A DNA stretch of 64,000 nucleotides from contig FN649736.1 of assembly GCA_000310025.1 (NCBI GenBank), positions 3,469,835-3,533,834 on the forward strand, read 5' to 3'. This document shows positions 20,906-31,534 of the stretch, piece after piece (the first letter of the stretch is position 1; every line of letters begins with the position of its first letter). The notes below the pieces were generated by a model. That model saw only the letters and a list, made by a program, of their open reading frames with translations. It ran no database searches and was not told where the DNA came from. Origin of the DNA: Ectocarpus siliculosus (lineage: Eukaryota > Sar > Phaeophyceae > Ectocarpales > Ectocarpaceae). A program made the position numbers and the translations under genes.

Positions 20906-23900
20906 CTGTCGCCAAACAACCAACATACTTCAGGCCCTGTAGGCCCATCGGGGAGAACTGCTTGAGACGTGTTTTCATGCGATTTCTTTCGCGTGTACTT
21001 TTCTTTTGTACGTATCCTTTCATCGTAGGTTTTCTTCGGATCAAATTCTTTGGCCTTGTCATCGTCGGCACCGTAGTTTCAAGGTCTTCATTGCGGTCTG
21101 GACGTCTTCATTCTTCAGTTACTTTGTTATTGCTGTGTCTCGTGCTCGAGAGTGTTACCGTAGGAAGCAGTTGCGGCTTCCCGTAAAAAAACAAGGGAAG
21201 CTTCAGACAGACAACGCAGACAAAACTCATCGAGGAGTTGCACATCAACAGCCTGTCTACGTAGCTTCTCAGCGAAAACAGTGAAGAACGCGGTAAACGC
21301 CACATTGACGGAGAACGCCCCGGGGCTCACAGTGTAAAACACACACGATAACATGAAAAAAACGGAGCGAACGCCCCGGGGCGTCATTTTTTCTATTGCT
21401 ATTTAACTTAGTAACGCCGCGGGGCGAGCAGAAACACAGGGTGTGAGGACATACAAGCAGGTGTGTTGCGCATGTTGCGGGGGGTATAAGCGACCAAACG
21501 AGCGTGTTGGTGAGCCTGTGTTACCCACCCACAGGGCAGCATGGGGGGATGTAGAGACCATGTATGGACCACAACAGTATGCGAGGTGAGGTACCGGTGG
21601 TAAAAGTCTCACCACATTTGTTTGGTATGGAATGAAGGAACACCACGGCGGTGTCTAATGATCCACCCGCAAAATCGGCAATTGACAACTACAGTAGACT
21701 ACAATAGTCTATAGTCTATCTAGGTCTGCAGAGTGCCGTTGCACGGCCTGCAGATCAGTGTGTTCGGTTCACGTTCAGCGAGATTGTGGGGTGGTTGTGA
21801 TTCGTATCCCTTTCGATGGGGTGGATGCTGCGTTTCCCACTGCTGCTGTAGCTGGCTGCAAACGCTGGCGAAGATCCAAACGAGGAAAACCGACCGGTAA
21901 CAAAACGGCTTCGCGGCCCGCGGCCTGACAGAAACCCAGGGACAGAACATGGAGCCCATGCGATCGGTTTGTCGTGCTACCTCGGTGCTGCTGCTGTTGC
22001 TGCGGTTGTGGTATGTGTGTTGCCGCGTAATAAACGAGAATACGAGACTGCTGTTGTACAGTAGGTCGGTACATAGACCTCGTATTCCGCACTGTACTGT
22101 ATCAATCTACTCATGATTCGTCTACATACAGCAGTTCTCGATCAATGTATTTGTCTGTGAGTACGTGTATCGTCGTCAACGCTCTTTGCATCGCTCTCGC
22201 ACGTGTCTGGTGCTGCAATATTCACACCTCGACGGCGCAGGTGAGGCACCCCCCCTTTCTGGTACGGCTTGCGACCACCAGAAACCAGCAGACGTACATG
22301 TACTCTGCTCTCCGGAGGTTGCTACAACTTTGAAAGAAACACCACAACAGAATCCACCGCAGAGTATACTGCTGGAATGCTGCTGCCAGTGTAACTTGTC
22401 TCATCCCGTCTCCACCGTTACATGAACCCACATCCTCCCCATCCCTCTCCGGGACCAACACAAGGAAGGGCTTCTCCTCCCGGAACTTCACTGGTGGTGG
22501 TGTATGAAAAGGGTGTGCCTTTCTTCCGCGCGTGTGTCACGCGCATCATGCGGCAGGATATCCGATGTTGGGACCCCGCCTGGTCGCCCATAACCGTCTC
22601 CACGGGAGAGCCAGTTTTAGCGGAGGAAGAAAATCGAACCACAAAAATTGGTAGGTTGTTGGTGGGTGTTGGGGCCGGTGTTGATGTTGCCATCTTCACT
22701 AATCTTCACGTGTGATAACCGTTCCGGTGCTCAGTACTCTAAGACCTGCACTGGTCCACTGACGCCGGACGCCTTTTTGTCCCGTGATGGTCGGTAGGTC
22801 TATCCCCTGACAAATGACATGCCGCCGCCGAATGTGTCATCGGGAGTTTTCTTCTTTGTTGTCGAGCGAAAAACGGGAAAAAAGAGACTGAAAAAAAGAG
22901 TGGTTGGCGTTCCATGAGGCGGGGTATGGGCAGAGGAGGTCTGCCCGCTTGTCCCGTTCACAACACCTCTCTCGTTGCTGCTGTTGTTGCACTACCGCTG
23001 TACCCACTCGTTTTCCTCTCTAGTCTGGCACAGCGTCAAACAAGGCCTCCCGCATCGGCACTGCCCCTCTTTTGATCTCGCTGGGTAGACCGAGCTCGAG
23101 TGTGCGAGGCGTGCGTGTGCTTGAGGGAGCTGAGAGGCGAGACAAGACCCTGAAACTTGGAAGATCCGCGAGCGCGTCGTGGGACCCGCGGCGCTCTGTC
23201 TCTCAAGGGGCGGGGCATCATCTCCTTTCGGCCAGCTTGTTTCGCACTTGAACAAACCGCTGTCCATTGCTGCTGTGCTACTGCTGCGGACGCCTACTCT
23301 GTGAGGCGAAGGCTCGGGGAAGAAGGTCGTCCATCGGTCTTATTCTTGTCAAAGCCTGCTGCGCTTTTTTTGGCACCACAGGTGTTGCTACATCTCCAAA
23401 AGTACTGTAAAAGTTTGTGCTTGCGTGCCTGCGTGCAGAGCGCGGACAGGAGGGCAGCAGATTGGAACAAACATCGGGAGGAGGGACGAGGGCGCACAAC
23501 GCCGCGTGCTGGGCGGGTAGCGAGGAGGAAACCCACGGGCAGCTATGTCTTTGGAGGAATGCAGGACGGACGACATCTGCTGCTACCAAGGTGAGCTGCT
23601 CGGGAGAGCGTCTCATGCATGTTTCCTTTTAGTGCTGACTCTTCGGCGCCGCTCCGAAGCACGATGAAGCCCAAATGCTGTCGACAAAACCTCGATGTAC
23701 ATGTACCGTGAAAGCCAGGCAGAGCCAATTCTCTGGCATTGGAAAGAGGGGTTGCAGAGGAGTTTATCTCGTTGGCTGGGTAAACCACGTTGAAGCGCAA
23801 CTCTTGTTGTGGTTCTCTCAGCAGCAGGGCAGCCGTTGGAACGGGACAGCAGTATATAGATCGCCCACGAAATAAAAACTTGGAAAATCATAGCATATTT

Positions 23901-24160
23901 TGTTTAGACTTTCGGGGTCTCTATTTTTAGTCAGTCTGTGTATGCATACATCCTTGAAGCAATCACTGCTGCTGTGTGGGAGCGTTTCATGATGTTACGT
24001 GTGGTGTCTGTTTTGCTCGGTTTGTGTCCAGACCACCAACAAACACTGTCCGTGCACATTTTCATCTTGCCATCTGTGCGTCACACAAAATCCATGCCAC
24101 AAGCCACCAATGCCCTTCATGATCGCTGTAGTCTAACATTTGTACACGAGCATATTAGAC
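20906..24160. other. Unassigned sequence
   Basis: The word GAACGCCCCGGGG occurs twice near 21310 and 21370. One patch at 22557-22650 could be an exon: it has an AG acceptor, reads DIRCWDPAWSPITVSTGEP, contains an NRT glycosylation-type site and ends in phase 1 before GTAGGT. That phase would fit the exon at 25677, but a 3-kb intron would separate them. Nothing else is recognisable. Confidence 0.35.
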
Positions 24161-24655
24161 TAGCCTTCCTTGTTTGTCCAGAGTACGTGGGCAATTACGA
24201 AATGTTCACAACTGGTTCGAAAAGGACAAATGGACAGCAGTTCGGTCACCGCTTTTAACAAATCCGTTCAACCACAACGTCTCAGTGCCCTTGGAATCGG
24301 TTTTCAGTCGCAAGTTGGAGATTTGTCTGGGCGACGAGCAACGACTCTTCCTCCCGAGCAACACAGAAGTCCAACCACTAACTTGCAGCATCTTGATTCA
24401 AAGGGAAGAACAAATAATTTTGACTTTTCCTGATGAAGCAAGGGCTCACTCGCTGTAGACTGGTTACCAGAAAATTTAGGCCGACTCCACATACGCATAG
24501 GAACAAGATAGGAACGAAAGCAGGGCTGCTGACGCAGCAGGCACTCGGTGCACACCAGGCTTTTTCAAGGCGAGGAGGGTGATGTCTACCGTGAAACCTC
24601 CGTGCCTGTCAACCCCAACACCCTGTGTGCTCACTACAGCAGTAGGCCGCCACAG

Positions 24656-24838
24656 TTGGAACGGGGCGTGGACGTTACGTACAGGCTTCGCGCGCCCGGG
24701 GGTTCATTTCTACCCTGGCTCCTCTGGGACAGCCTAAAGTTCTTTCCAGCGCGGGACATCAGTCTATGCATGCACCAGTTGTGTCTCTTGACGCTCCACC
24801 TGTACCTGATTGTAAATGATGGGGTGACCGAGCAATAA
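24656..24838 (+). CDS. Candidate exon: degenerate cadherin-like (dystroglycan-type) domain
   Basis: Behind the acceptor CCGCCACAG the frame reads ERGVDVTYRLRAPGGSFLPW and goes on through WDSLKFFPARD to YLIVNDG. The order (V-T-Y-x-L, G-S-x-LP-W-L-x-x-D-S, F-x-A-x-x, then an alternating hydrophobic strand ending near ND) resembles cadherin-like CADG/putative-Ig repeats, which are extracellular. A short patch at about 24250-24300 (LLTNPFNHNVSVPLESVFS) resembles the start of such a repeat in another frame. This could be part of the ectodomain of the membrane protein that follows. The frame ends in a stop unless a donor near 24811 or 24824 is used, so it may instead be a relic. Confidence 0.3.
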   Translation: MERGVDVTYRLRAPGGSFLPWLLWDSLKFFPARDISLCMHQLCLLTLHLYLIVNDGVTEQ

Positions 24839-24989
24839 AAGCTCGCACACACGAGATCTGTGCAATCTCTTCAGCCAAAAGGCAAGGATCACTCCAACCT
24901 CCGGCAAATTTGGATTTTTACCCAGACCCTCCTCTTGCTCCATTCTCGCCATCTGTCTGTGGCGGCCATCCAGATGTGCGGGGTTTCCA

Positions 24990-25420
24990 GGCCCAAGTAG
25001 GCGGTAAACCAAGGGTGTGGTACGGTATACCAATTCCCTGGTTGAATTGCATCGGGATACCCGAGTGAGAATCGCAAGACTTGGTTGTATGGAATGTCTT
25101 GTGTTTTACAAACCACAAAGGTAGAGGTGCTACCAGGCAAGAAAAGGTGGAACCGGGTGCCCGTTAGAGGTGGAACCGGATCGGGTACCTGGAAGGGGTC
25201 GCAGTGAATGGAAAACACCGCGTACCCTCCACTTGTGGGGGCCCCGTACCACCCAATGGGGGCGCAGGGTATGTATGTCAGGGTGTACTCCAAGGTTTGA
25301 GACGCCGTGTATCGAAGGCAAATACCTGGCGGGTATTGGGCTCGTCACGGAACCGAACGGGTACTGCCAGTTCCGGGTACCCGGTTACCCAGGTACTTTA
25401 CCGGGTATCCATGCATAGCA
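24990..25420. repeat. Region of iterated GGTACC/ACCGGGTA words
   Basis: Variants of GGTACC, GGGTACC and ACCGGGTA recur many times, for example at 25036-25065, 25150-25200 and 25360-25410. They are not in strict tandem. As in the TCATGA element, the repeated word is self-complementary. No open frame is favoured. Confidence 0.5.
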
Positions 25421-25676
25421 TCTCTAGCATCAGGCATCCACCTCCCGGGTAGGGAAGGCAAGACAATCGCGTTGTTGTATGAGTAATATCCAACTTTGTA
25501 CCAAGCGCGCATCGTGACTATGAGCACTGCACGCAAACGCTGAGGAGAGTGACATCTAGTCTTCCTCTTCGCTTCTTGCGCGCGTTCCTTCGCCCGGGTC
25601 ACGTCCTGTGAATCTAAAATACCACCGTCGTTCTCACCTTTCTGCTTGTTATCTTTCGAAAAAAAAAACGTTTCAG

Positions 25677-28600
25677 ACGACTCGGGCGCGCAGGGCCTCC
25701 GGCACATCGCGGCGGGCCTCGCGGCGGCCCTGGCCCTCTGCCTCGCGGCGCTCCTCGTGGCCGCGGTCGCCTGGAAGCGCGCCTCCGGCCGCGACTGCTT
25801 CGGCGGCGGCCACACTAAGGAGAGCCCCCCCTCCGGCGGCGGCGGCGGCGGCGGCGTCGACGGTGGCGGCGGCAGTGGTGACGGGAACACGACGAGATCG
25901 GCGCCGTCCTCGTCGGCAGCGGCGGCGGAGGCCGGGGGGGGCGACTCGGCCCCGCCCTACCAGGCGGCTGTGGCGGCGCCGAACGAGCGGCTGCTGCTCA
26001 CGGCCGAGGAGGGCTACGCCGCCACCGCCGGCAGGAAAAGCGGCGGCGGCGACGGCGGGGGGGAGGACCAGAGGACCACCAACACGGAGAGCTGCAACGG
26101 CGGCGGCGGCGGCGGCGGCGGCGGACAGAGGCCGCAGCTCGAGCTGGCCGTCGTGGAGGAAGGCCGCGGTGGCGGCGGCGGCGGCGGGCGGAATCACGCC
26201 ACCCGTGCTGCCTCGGCGAAGCAGCAGCAGCAGCACCAGTACCGCCGGTCGAACTCGGGCGTGAGCCTCAGGAGTCTCAGGAGTGTCGGGAGCCTCAACG
26301 ACATGCAGCAGCAGCACGTACTGGTCCGGTGAGTGTCGGTATTTTCTGTTTGTTCTACGGTAAATGATGGTACAGGGTACCGACCGGCTGGCCACCACTT
26401 GAGGATGTTGTACCTACTACATAGTGTTTAGTATTTTGCGCGCGCAACCCTCGGGTCCTTGTTTTCTCTGTGGATTATCAACAGCTGCGTGTGCTTGGGT
26501 TTTAGGGGTTCATGGGCTTGACTTGACGCCCAAAGTCCTATAAGGCTGGCTCTATACCCCGGGGACGTGTTCCGCGCGAAGAAAGCCTTCGCAAGAAACA
26601 CAAGAAAACTGCTTTGCATGAGCAGGAAGACTATTGATTCCTACACAACGCATGCGAGTCCAACAGACCATGGGCAACACGTATAGATAAAGAGTGAGTG
26701 ATCAAACGCAGCGGATTACAGCAGTAGGACCTGCAGCAAAGACGCCGCTAGCCTAAAAAGCACACACGCAAGCACACCCGAAAAGTCACCGTGAGGAAAA
26801 AATGCCACGTATATACGTCATGGAAATTCCAGGTAAATTCTACAGGTTGTACGCAAAACCGGCACTACCGAACGTCATGACGTTGAGATGCAACTATGAT
26901 GCGACCGCGATGACATTGGCCATGTCCTCTTGCGGAGCCCCCGGGAGGCAAGCCACCTAACTCCCGAAGGGGATCCTTGTAAATTCTTGAGTATTAACGA
27001 ACAGTGCACCCTGTAAATCTGGTCGGCCAAGGTTCTTGTGCGGTGGCCGGTACTTTTGTACTAGATATTGGTTCAGTTTCAGGTGTTGCTATTCTTGCAC
27101 TGGCTGTAGTGTGGATCACGTGGAGGCGTGAGCACTACACATGTGACGCACACGTGACAGCAAGCAGTGGACTCTAGCCAGGAGGTACGCTCTCCATCCC
27201 GGTGCAATTTCCAGCCAAAGTATTTAGGAGAGGGAGGTTCATGAAGATTGTTTTGTACAGCTCTCCCTGTCCTGTGCCGAACAATGCATGCGTGATTATT
27301 CCGATCGTCCCTATGATTCGTCAACTCCTTTTCTGTGCAGACAGCAGTGCTCGACTTGTATCAACTGGCGCTTGTTGTGTTGATGCCAGGGCTGATGTTC
27401 TTGTAGCGTTTCAGAAGGACCAAATTGTCTACAGAAGAGGTGTGGGCGTGCTGGAGGTTTGCCACCACCGCGGACACAAGGGTAGAGCATTTTTCTCTAG
27501 GGAACGTACGCGCTCAGGGTATGACGCGTGATGTAGAACCCAATTCATTGCAAGGCCCGAGCTGCGAAAACTTGATATGAATTGCTGTTGAAAACGGATA
27601 TAACTTGCTACGCACGCAACACATCACGTTCGAGAGTTTTCTCTGCTGGTTGGTCCACAAATTGCGGACTTGTGCGTGCTATCGGGGTTGACAGCAGGCG
27701 GGTAAGAAAGAGCATCTTACCAATCCAGTTTGACAGCCCCCCCCCCCCCCCTCAACCTGTCCAGGGAACCGCTTTCCCCGGCATCCACAGTGGGGCAGGA
27801 CGACATCCAACGCCTGCGTTCGCTGCTGGATACCGAGCGCTCCCGCCGCGTGGCGGCCGAGACAGCCCTCAGCGTCGGCGGCGGGAGCGTGTCCTCCCGC
27901 CGCTCCGGCATGTGCACGCCCTCCTCCGTGGGAGGGGGGGGGGGGGGGGAGAGCACTCCCAAGTCCCGGTCGTCTTCCTACGCGTCGTTCAACAAGCATG
28001 CGTTTGCTCGCGACCTGGATCAGCACGGCCAGGAGGTGACTTCGCCGAAATCAATGCCCCCCGGCGGCGGCGGCGGCGGCGGGTTCACCACGCCCGGCAG
28101 GAGCAGGGGCGGGGCGGGCGGGGGGCACACGACGCCCTCTCGCTCCTACGCGAGCCTCTCCAACATGCACGTTGGGACTCCCAGGGCCCCCCGGCTCTCG
28201 TACTCTGCCCTCCACAAGTTTCCGAGCGCGCGGGCCGTGGAGGCGCACGCTCTGGAGGCTTCTTCGAACGGGGCGAAGTGGGCGCGGAGTGCGATTTCGA
28301 GGGCAGGCGGGGGGGATGGCAGCGGTGAGACCAAAGCGGAGCAGCTCTACAGTTCGGTGAGTGGAGGGATGTTGACTTGTGGGGTGGGTTTTGTATTGAA
28401 TGGCGTCTTTTTGCGGGAGGGTCTCTGTTTTTGTGTTGATTGTGTTGTATTTTGCGTGGTAAGTCTAGTCGTGACGCGGCTTAAGTAGTGCATTCAACTG
28501 CCGTGCTTTTCGTGTGAAAATCACAGTTGTGCAGGGCATGCCTGCTGCTGTGTTTCCTCTTGCTCTCCGGTTGTACCATGTGGCAAAAACGGGGTACTGT

Positions 28601-30292
28601 ACGCATGTGTTGGCACACGTTCTTGTTGGGTTTTTTTACACCAGTTGTGGCCTCGAACCCACTTGCATCGTCCTTCCGTACCATGTGGTACATACAGTAT
28701 GGGGCAAAGACAAAGAGAGGGAGCACATCCTACCCGTGAGAATCGAGTTTCGGCGGTCACAAAGCCATGGCACCAAGCACGAGGATAGAAAAAATGGCAC
28801 GAGAATAGCGCGAGGGAGTCCGTGTTTGGTACCATGTACCCTAGCACCCCACCGAGATTTCGACGTGCGTTGCCTGCTGTGTTCTCCGAAGCGTTGCTCA
28901 CCCTCTGTTTGTCCGCCTCGTGAACGGTGCCATCATCAGCTCGGGCAGCCGCAGCAGAGCCGGGAGCAGAAACAGAAGATGCTGCTGTCCGTCGTGACCA
29001 GCATCCTCGTGCACCTGTTCCACTGCTGCCGTGTGGAAGTGAGGAAGAGGCTGCGGGTAAGGGTCGACGGCCTCCGGGCCTTCGTGGGAGGGGCCGAGTT
29101 CGTACAGCTTGGTAGTGTTGTCTCGGGGCCCGGGACGGGCGGGCCCAAGGCCTCTCTAGCAGCGACGGCGGCGGCGGGAGCGGCGGGGGCGACGCCGGGG
29201 GGCGTGATGGCCCAGGACACTCACGAGCTCCTCTACGGCGAGCTGAGGCGGCGGCACCGGACGATCGCCGGGCTGGGGAGGAAGGACCTGGTGACCCTGT
29301 CGGCGCGCGTGCTGTCCCGCGCGCTCAAGACCGAGGCGAAGAAGGAGGTCGGGCGGATGCTGGTGCACCAGACGTGGCCGACTTTCGAGCCGGTCGTTAG
29401 GTCCTACCTCGCGCTGTTCGTTGAGGTGAGTTTGGCTGGATGGTGGATGTGGGGTGGGTTTAGGGTCGGGTGGAGTGGATACGGCGCGACACGACCGTAC
29501 GTACAGCAGTAGCGAGCTAATGTTTTGCTTTTCCAGCCCACCCGCGGACAAGGCCGTTAAGCGCGTATTGATGTCGACAAGAGTGTATTACACTTGTGAG
29601 AGGTGAAATCAGGGCGGATGGTGTACTCGCAAGCTGAGATATTCCGCCGGAGGAAGAAGAAAATTGCAATGAGCGCCAGCCATCCCGCTTACTGCTGTTT
29701 TGTAGCAATGGAAGTGTCATCATACGCAAGGAAGTAAGCCCAAGATGCCGAACACCCTTAGCAGGATGCAGCGCACCCTTCATGCGACTCGCCGAATACC
29801 TCACGGACTTTCGCGCTGGGTGATGTTAGAGCCTGGTCCCGTGAGAACCCGGCGTGCTCCTTCCCGGCTTTGTAGGGATGCGAGAGGCGAGGTCAACGGT
29901 GTAACGACTACGGCATGCACGACTATGAGTACACCCCCCTCCCTCGGACTGCCCATCAAACCCAATCTCAGTGTGCCCTCCAGGAGCCTCAGATCGAGTT
30001 CGACGAGGCGGCGGGCAAAGAGGAACCGTTCGACCCGGAGAAACACCGCCCGCTGGCTAGCTTTTCCGCGGACGCTTCCCCGAGAGAGAGGGGGCCGGGC
30101 CTGCAGATAGACTCGGACACCCTGGAGCCGGGGTTCGAGACCGACGATGACAGCGTCGAAAGCGGCAGCGATGTGGCTAACAACAACAACTCCAGCCCAA
30201 GGCCCTGCTGCGTCGTGTTTCCGGCCGTGATCGCGAGCATCACGAGGTGGCCACCGTCCAAAGCGGCGAAGAGCGGGGTGATCTTGTACTGA
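25677..30292 (+). CDS. Single-pass membrane protein with long low-complexity cytoplasmic tail (3' four exons)
   Basis: Exons 25677-26328, 27765-28356, 28940-29425 and 29984-30292 (stop) join in phase (1-2-0-0), giving about 679 residues. Residues about 9-34 form one membrane helix (ALALCLAALLVAAVAW) followed by KR. The tail is Gly-, Ser- and Gln-rich (GGGGGGG and QQQQ runs) with repeated SYASL/SYASF and TTPGR/TTPSR motifs, and a short helix (DDIQRLRSLLDTERSRRVA). The third exon is folded-looking: KMLLSVVTSILVHLFHCCRV, then a helical block with LLYGELRRRHRTIAGL and TWPTFEPVVRSYLALFVE. The last exon is acidic. The first exon begins two bases into a codon, so upstream exons exist; candidates at 22557 and 24656 would supply an ectodomain. 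I do not recognise the family. Basic residues after the helix suggest that the tail faces the cytoplasm. Confidence 0.75.
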
Positions 30293-31434
30293 GCTATCCC
30301 GAGCGTTTCGTGATCTGACGGGTGTGTTTTGTGTGGAACTACTGCCGTCTGCGACGCTCTTTTGAGTTTGTGGGAGTGGAAGCCGAGCAACATGATTGGT
30401 TCCGGGCGCACGGAGTGTTCCCCGTTTACGAGCGACGGGCCAATGGTTTCGACGTTTTTGGGGTGCGTACTGCTCCGCGGTCGGCCTTCTCTGGATGCGG
30501 CCGAGAAAACGGCGTGGTCCGTTCTTGGGTTGGAGGCCGCCAACAGGCAAGATTATGAATTTCTCGCCTTCTTTCACCTGTTGGCTGACCCACGGGCTGA
30601 CCCACGGGGCTAGGACGGCTTCCAAGGTACCAGTGGTTTATCGGCTTCCCTGGTGGTTATTTGGCTTGGGGCTTGCTGGTGTATGACCATTTGGCGGAAG
30701 AAGCGTCCCTTGATGCAGCAGCAGCTCTCACTGATGAAGGCCTCAAGGCCGCTTGTTCGAGAAGTAGTCCGGCAAACGGGACTCGAGGAAGAATCTTTGT
30801 TCATGTTTTCATTTGAGACTGTTGTGGGAGGCACGGCTCGTTGTGTGTATCGGTCGTCGCGGTCGCGGCAAACATGGTGGGTGGGTATGGCTGTTTCAAG
30901 CAGTTGTCGGTTCTTGCGAATCTATCTTGGTTGGGTTGCAGTTATAACTTCAACTGCTGTGTTTTTTTGTTTTGCAGCGACCGAGTTCTTTTCTGTTCTT
31001 TGGGCACGACTCTTTGCAGGGGTTTCATTGTGTTTAGTGGTGGCGCTTTTTTTTTTTTCAATTGGCCCGTTCATTCTTCGACAGAGACACGTACGTCATC
31101 ACACTGGCGGGGGAGGAAAACGTATGGTGAAGATTCAAAGAATTCAAACGTGGGCACTTTCATGTGTAGGTGGGGCTAGAACGTCCTTCGGCTTGTGGGC
31201 ACACAAGATCGTTTCTGTGGGGTGTGCCGTTTAGAATACATCCAGGATATTGCAGTTTTTTTTTTTTTTACGAACCAGGGACAAAGACGGTCAGATGATG
31301 CTTGCATCGGTTGATCGGTTTGGCGTGCAGGCGCTGGTAGTGCAACTGTCTTTTGTCGGGCCTGCCGCGATCCTTTGGCGACTTAGCAGACGCTGATTTA
31401 GGTTTTGATCGTCGTCTCTGGATGAGAATAGACA
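30293..31434. other. Spacer downstream of the membrane-protein gene
   Basis: No certain exon. The patch near 30720-30825 reads QQQLSLMKASRPLVREVVRQ in one frame and is Ala/Glu-rich in another. A polypurine/polypyrimidine stretch precedes the gap. This is probably 3'-untranslated and intergenic sequence. Confidence 0.35.
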
Positions 31435-31534
31435 NNNNNNNNNNNNNNNNNNNNNNNNNNNNNNNNNNNNNNNNNNNNNNNNNNNNNNNNNNNNNNNNNN
31501 NNNNNNNNNNNNNNNNNNNNNNNNNNNNNNNNNN
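31435..31534. other. Assembly gap (100 N)
   Basis: Exactly 100 Ns. The sequence right of it (about 31555-31760) is a distorted copy of the sequence left of it (about 31250-31430): GGGACAAAGACGGTCAGATG becomes GGGAAAAAGACGGTCAGATG, and the rest is stretched into homopolymers. The right flank is probably low-quality read sequence, not real DNA. Confidence 0.95.

Noticed and set aside
20224-21186. A 320-codon open frame
   Set aside because: It is long only because the GC-rich tandem repeat lacks stops in several frames on both strands; start, domain and splice evidence are absent.
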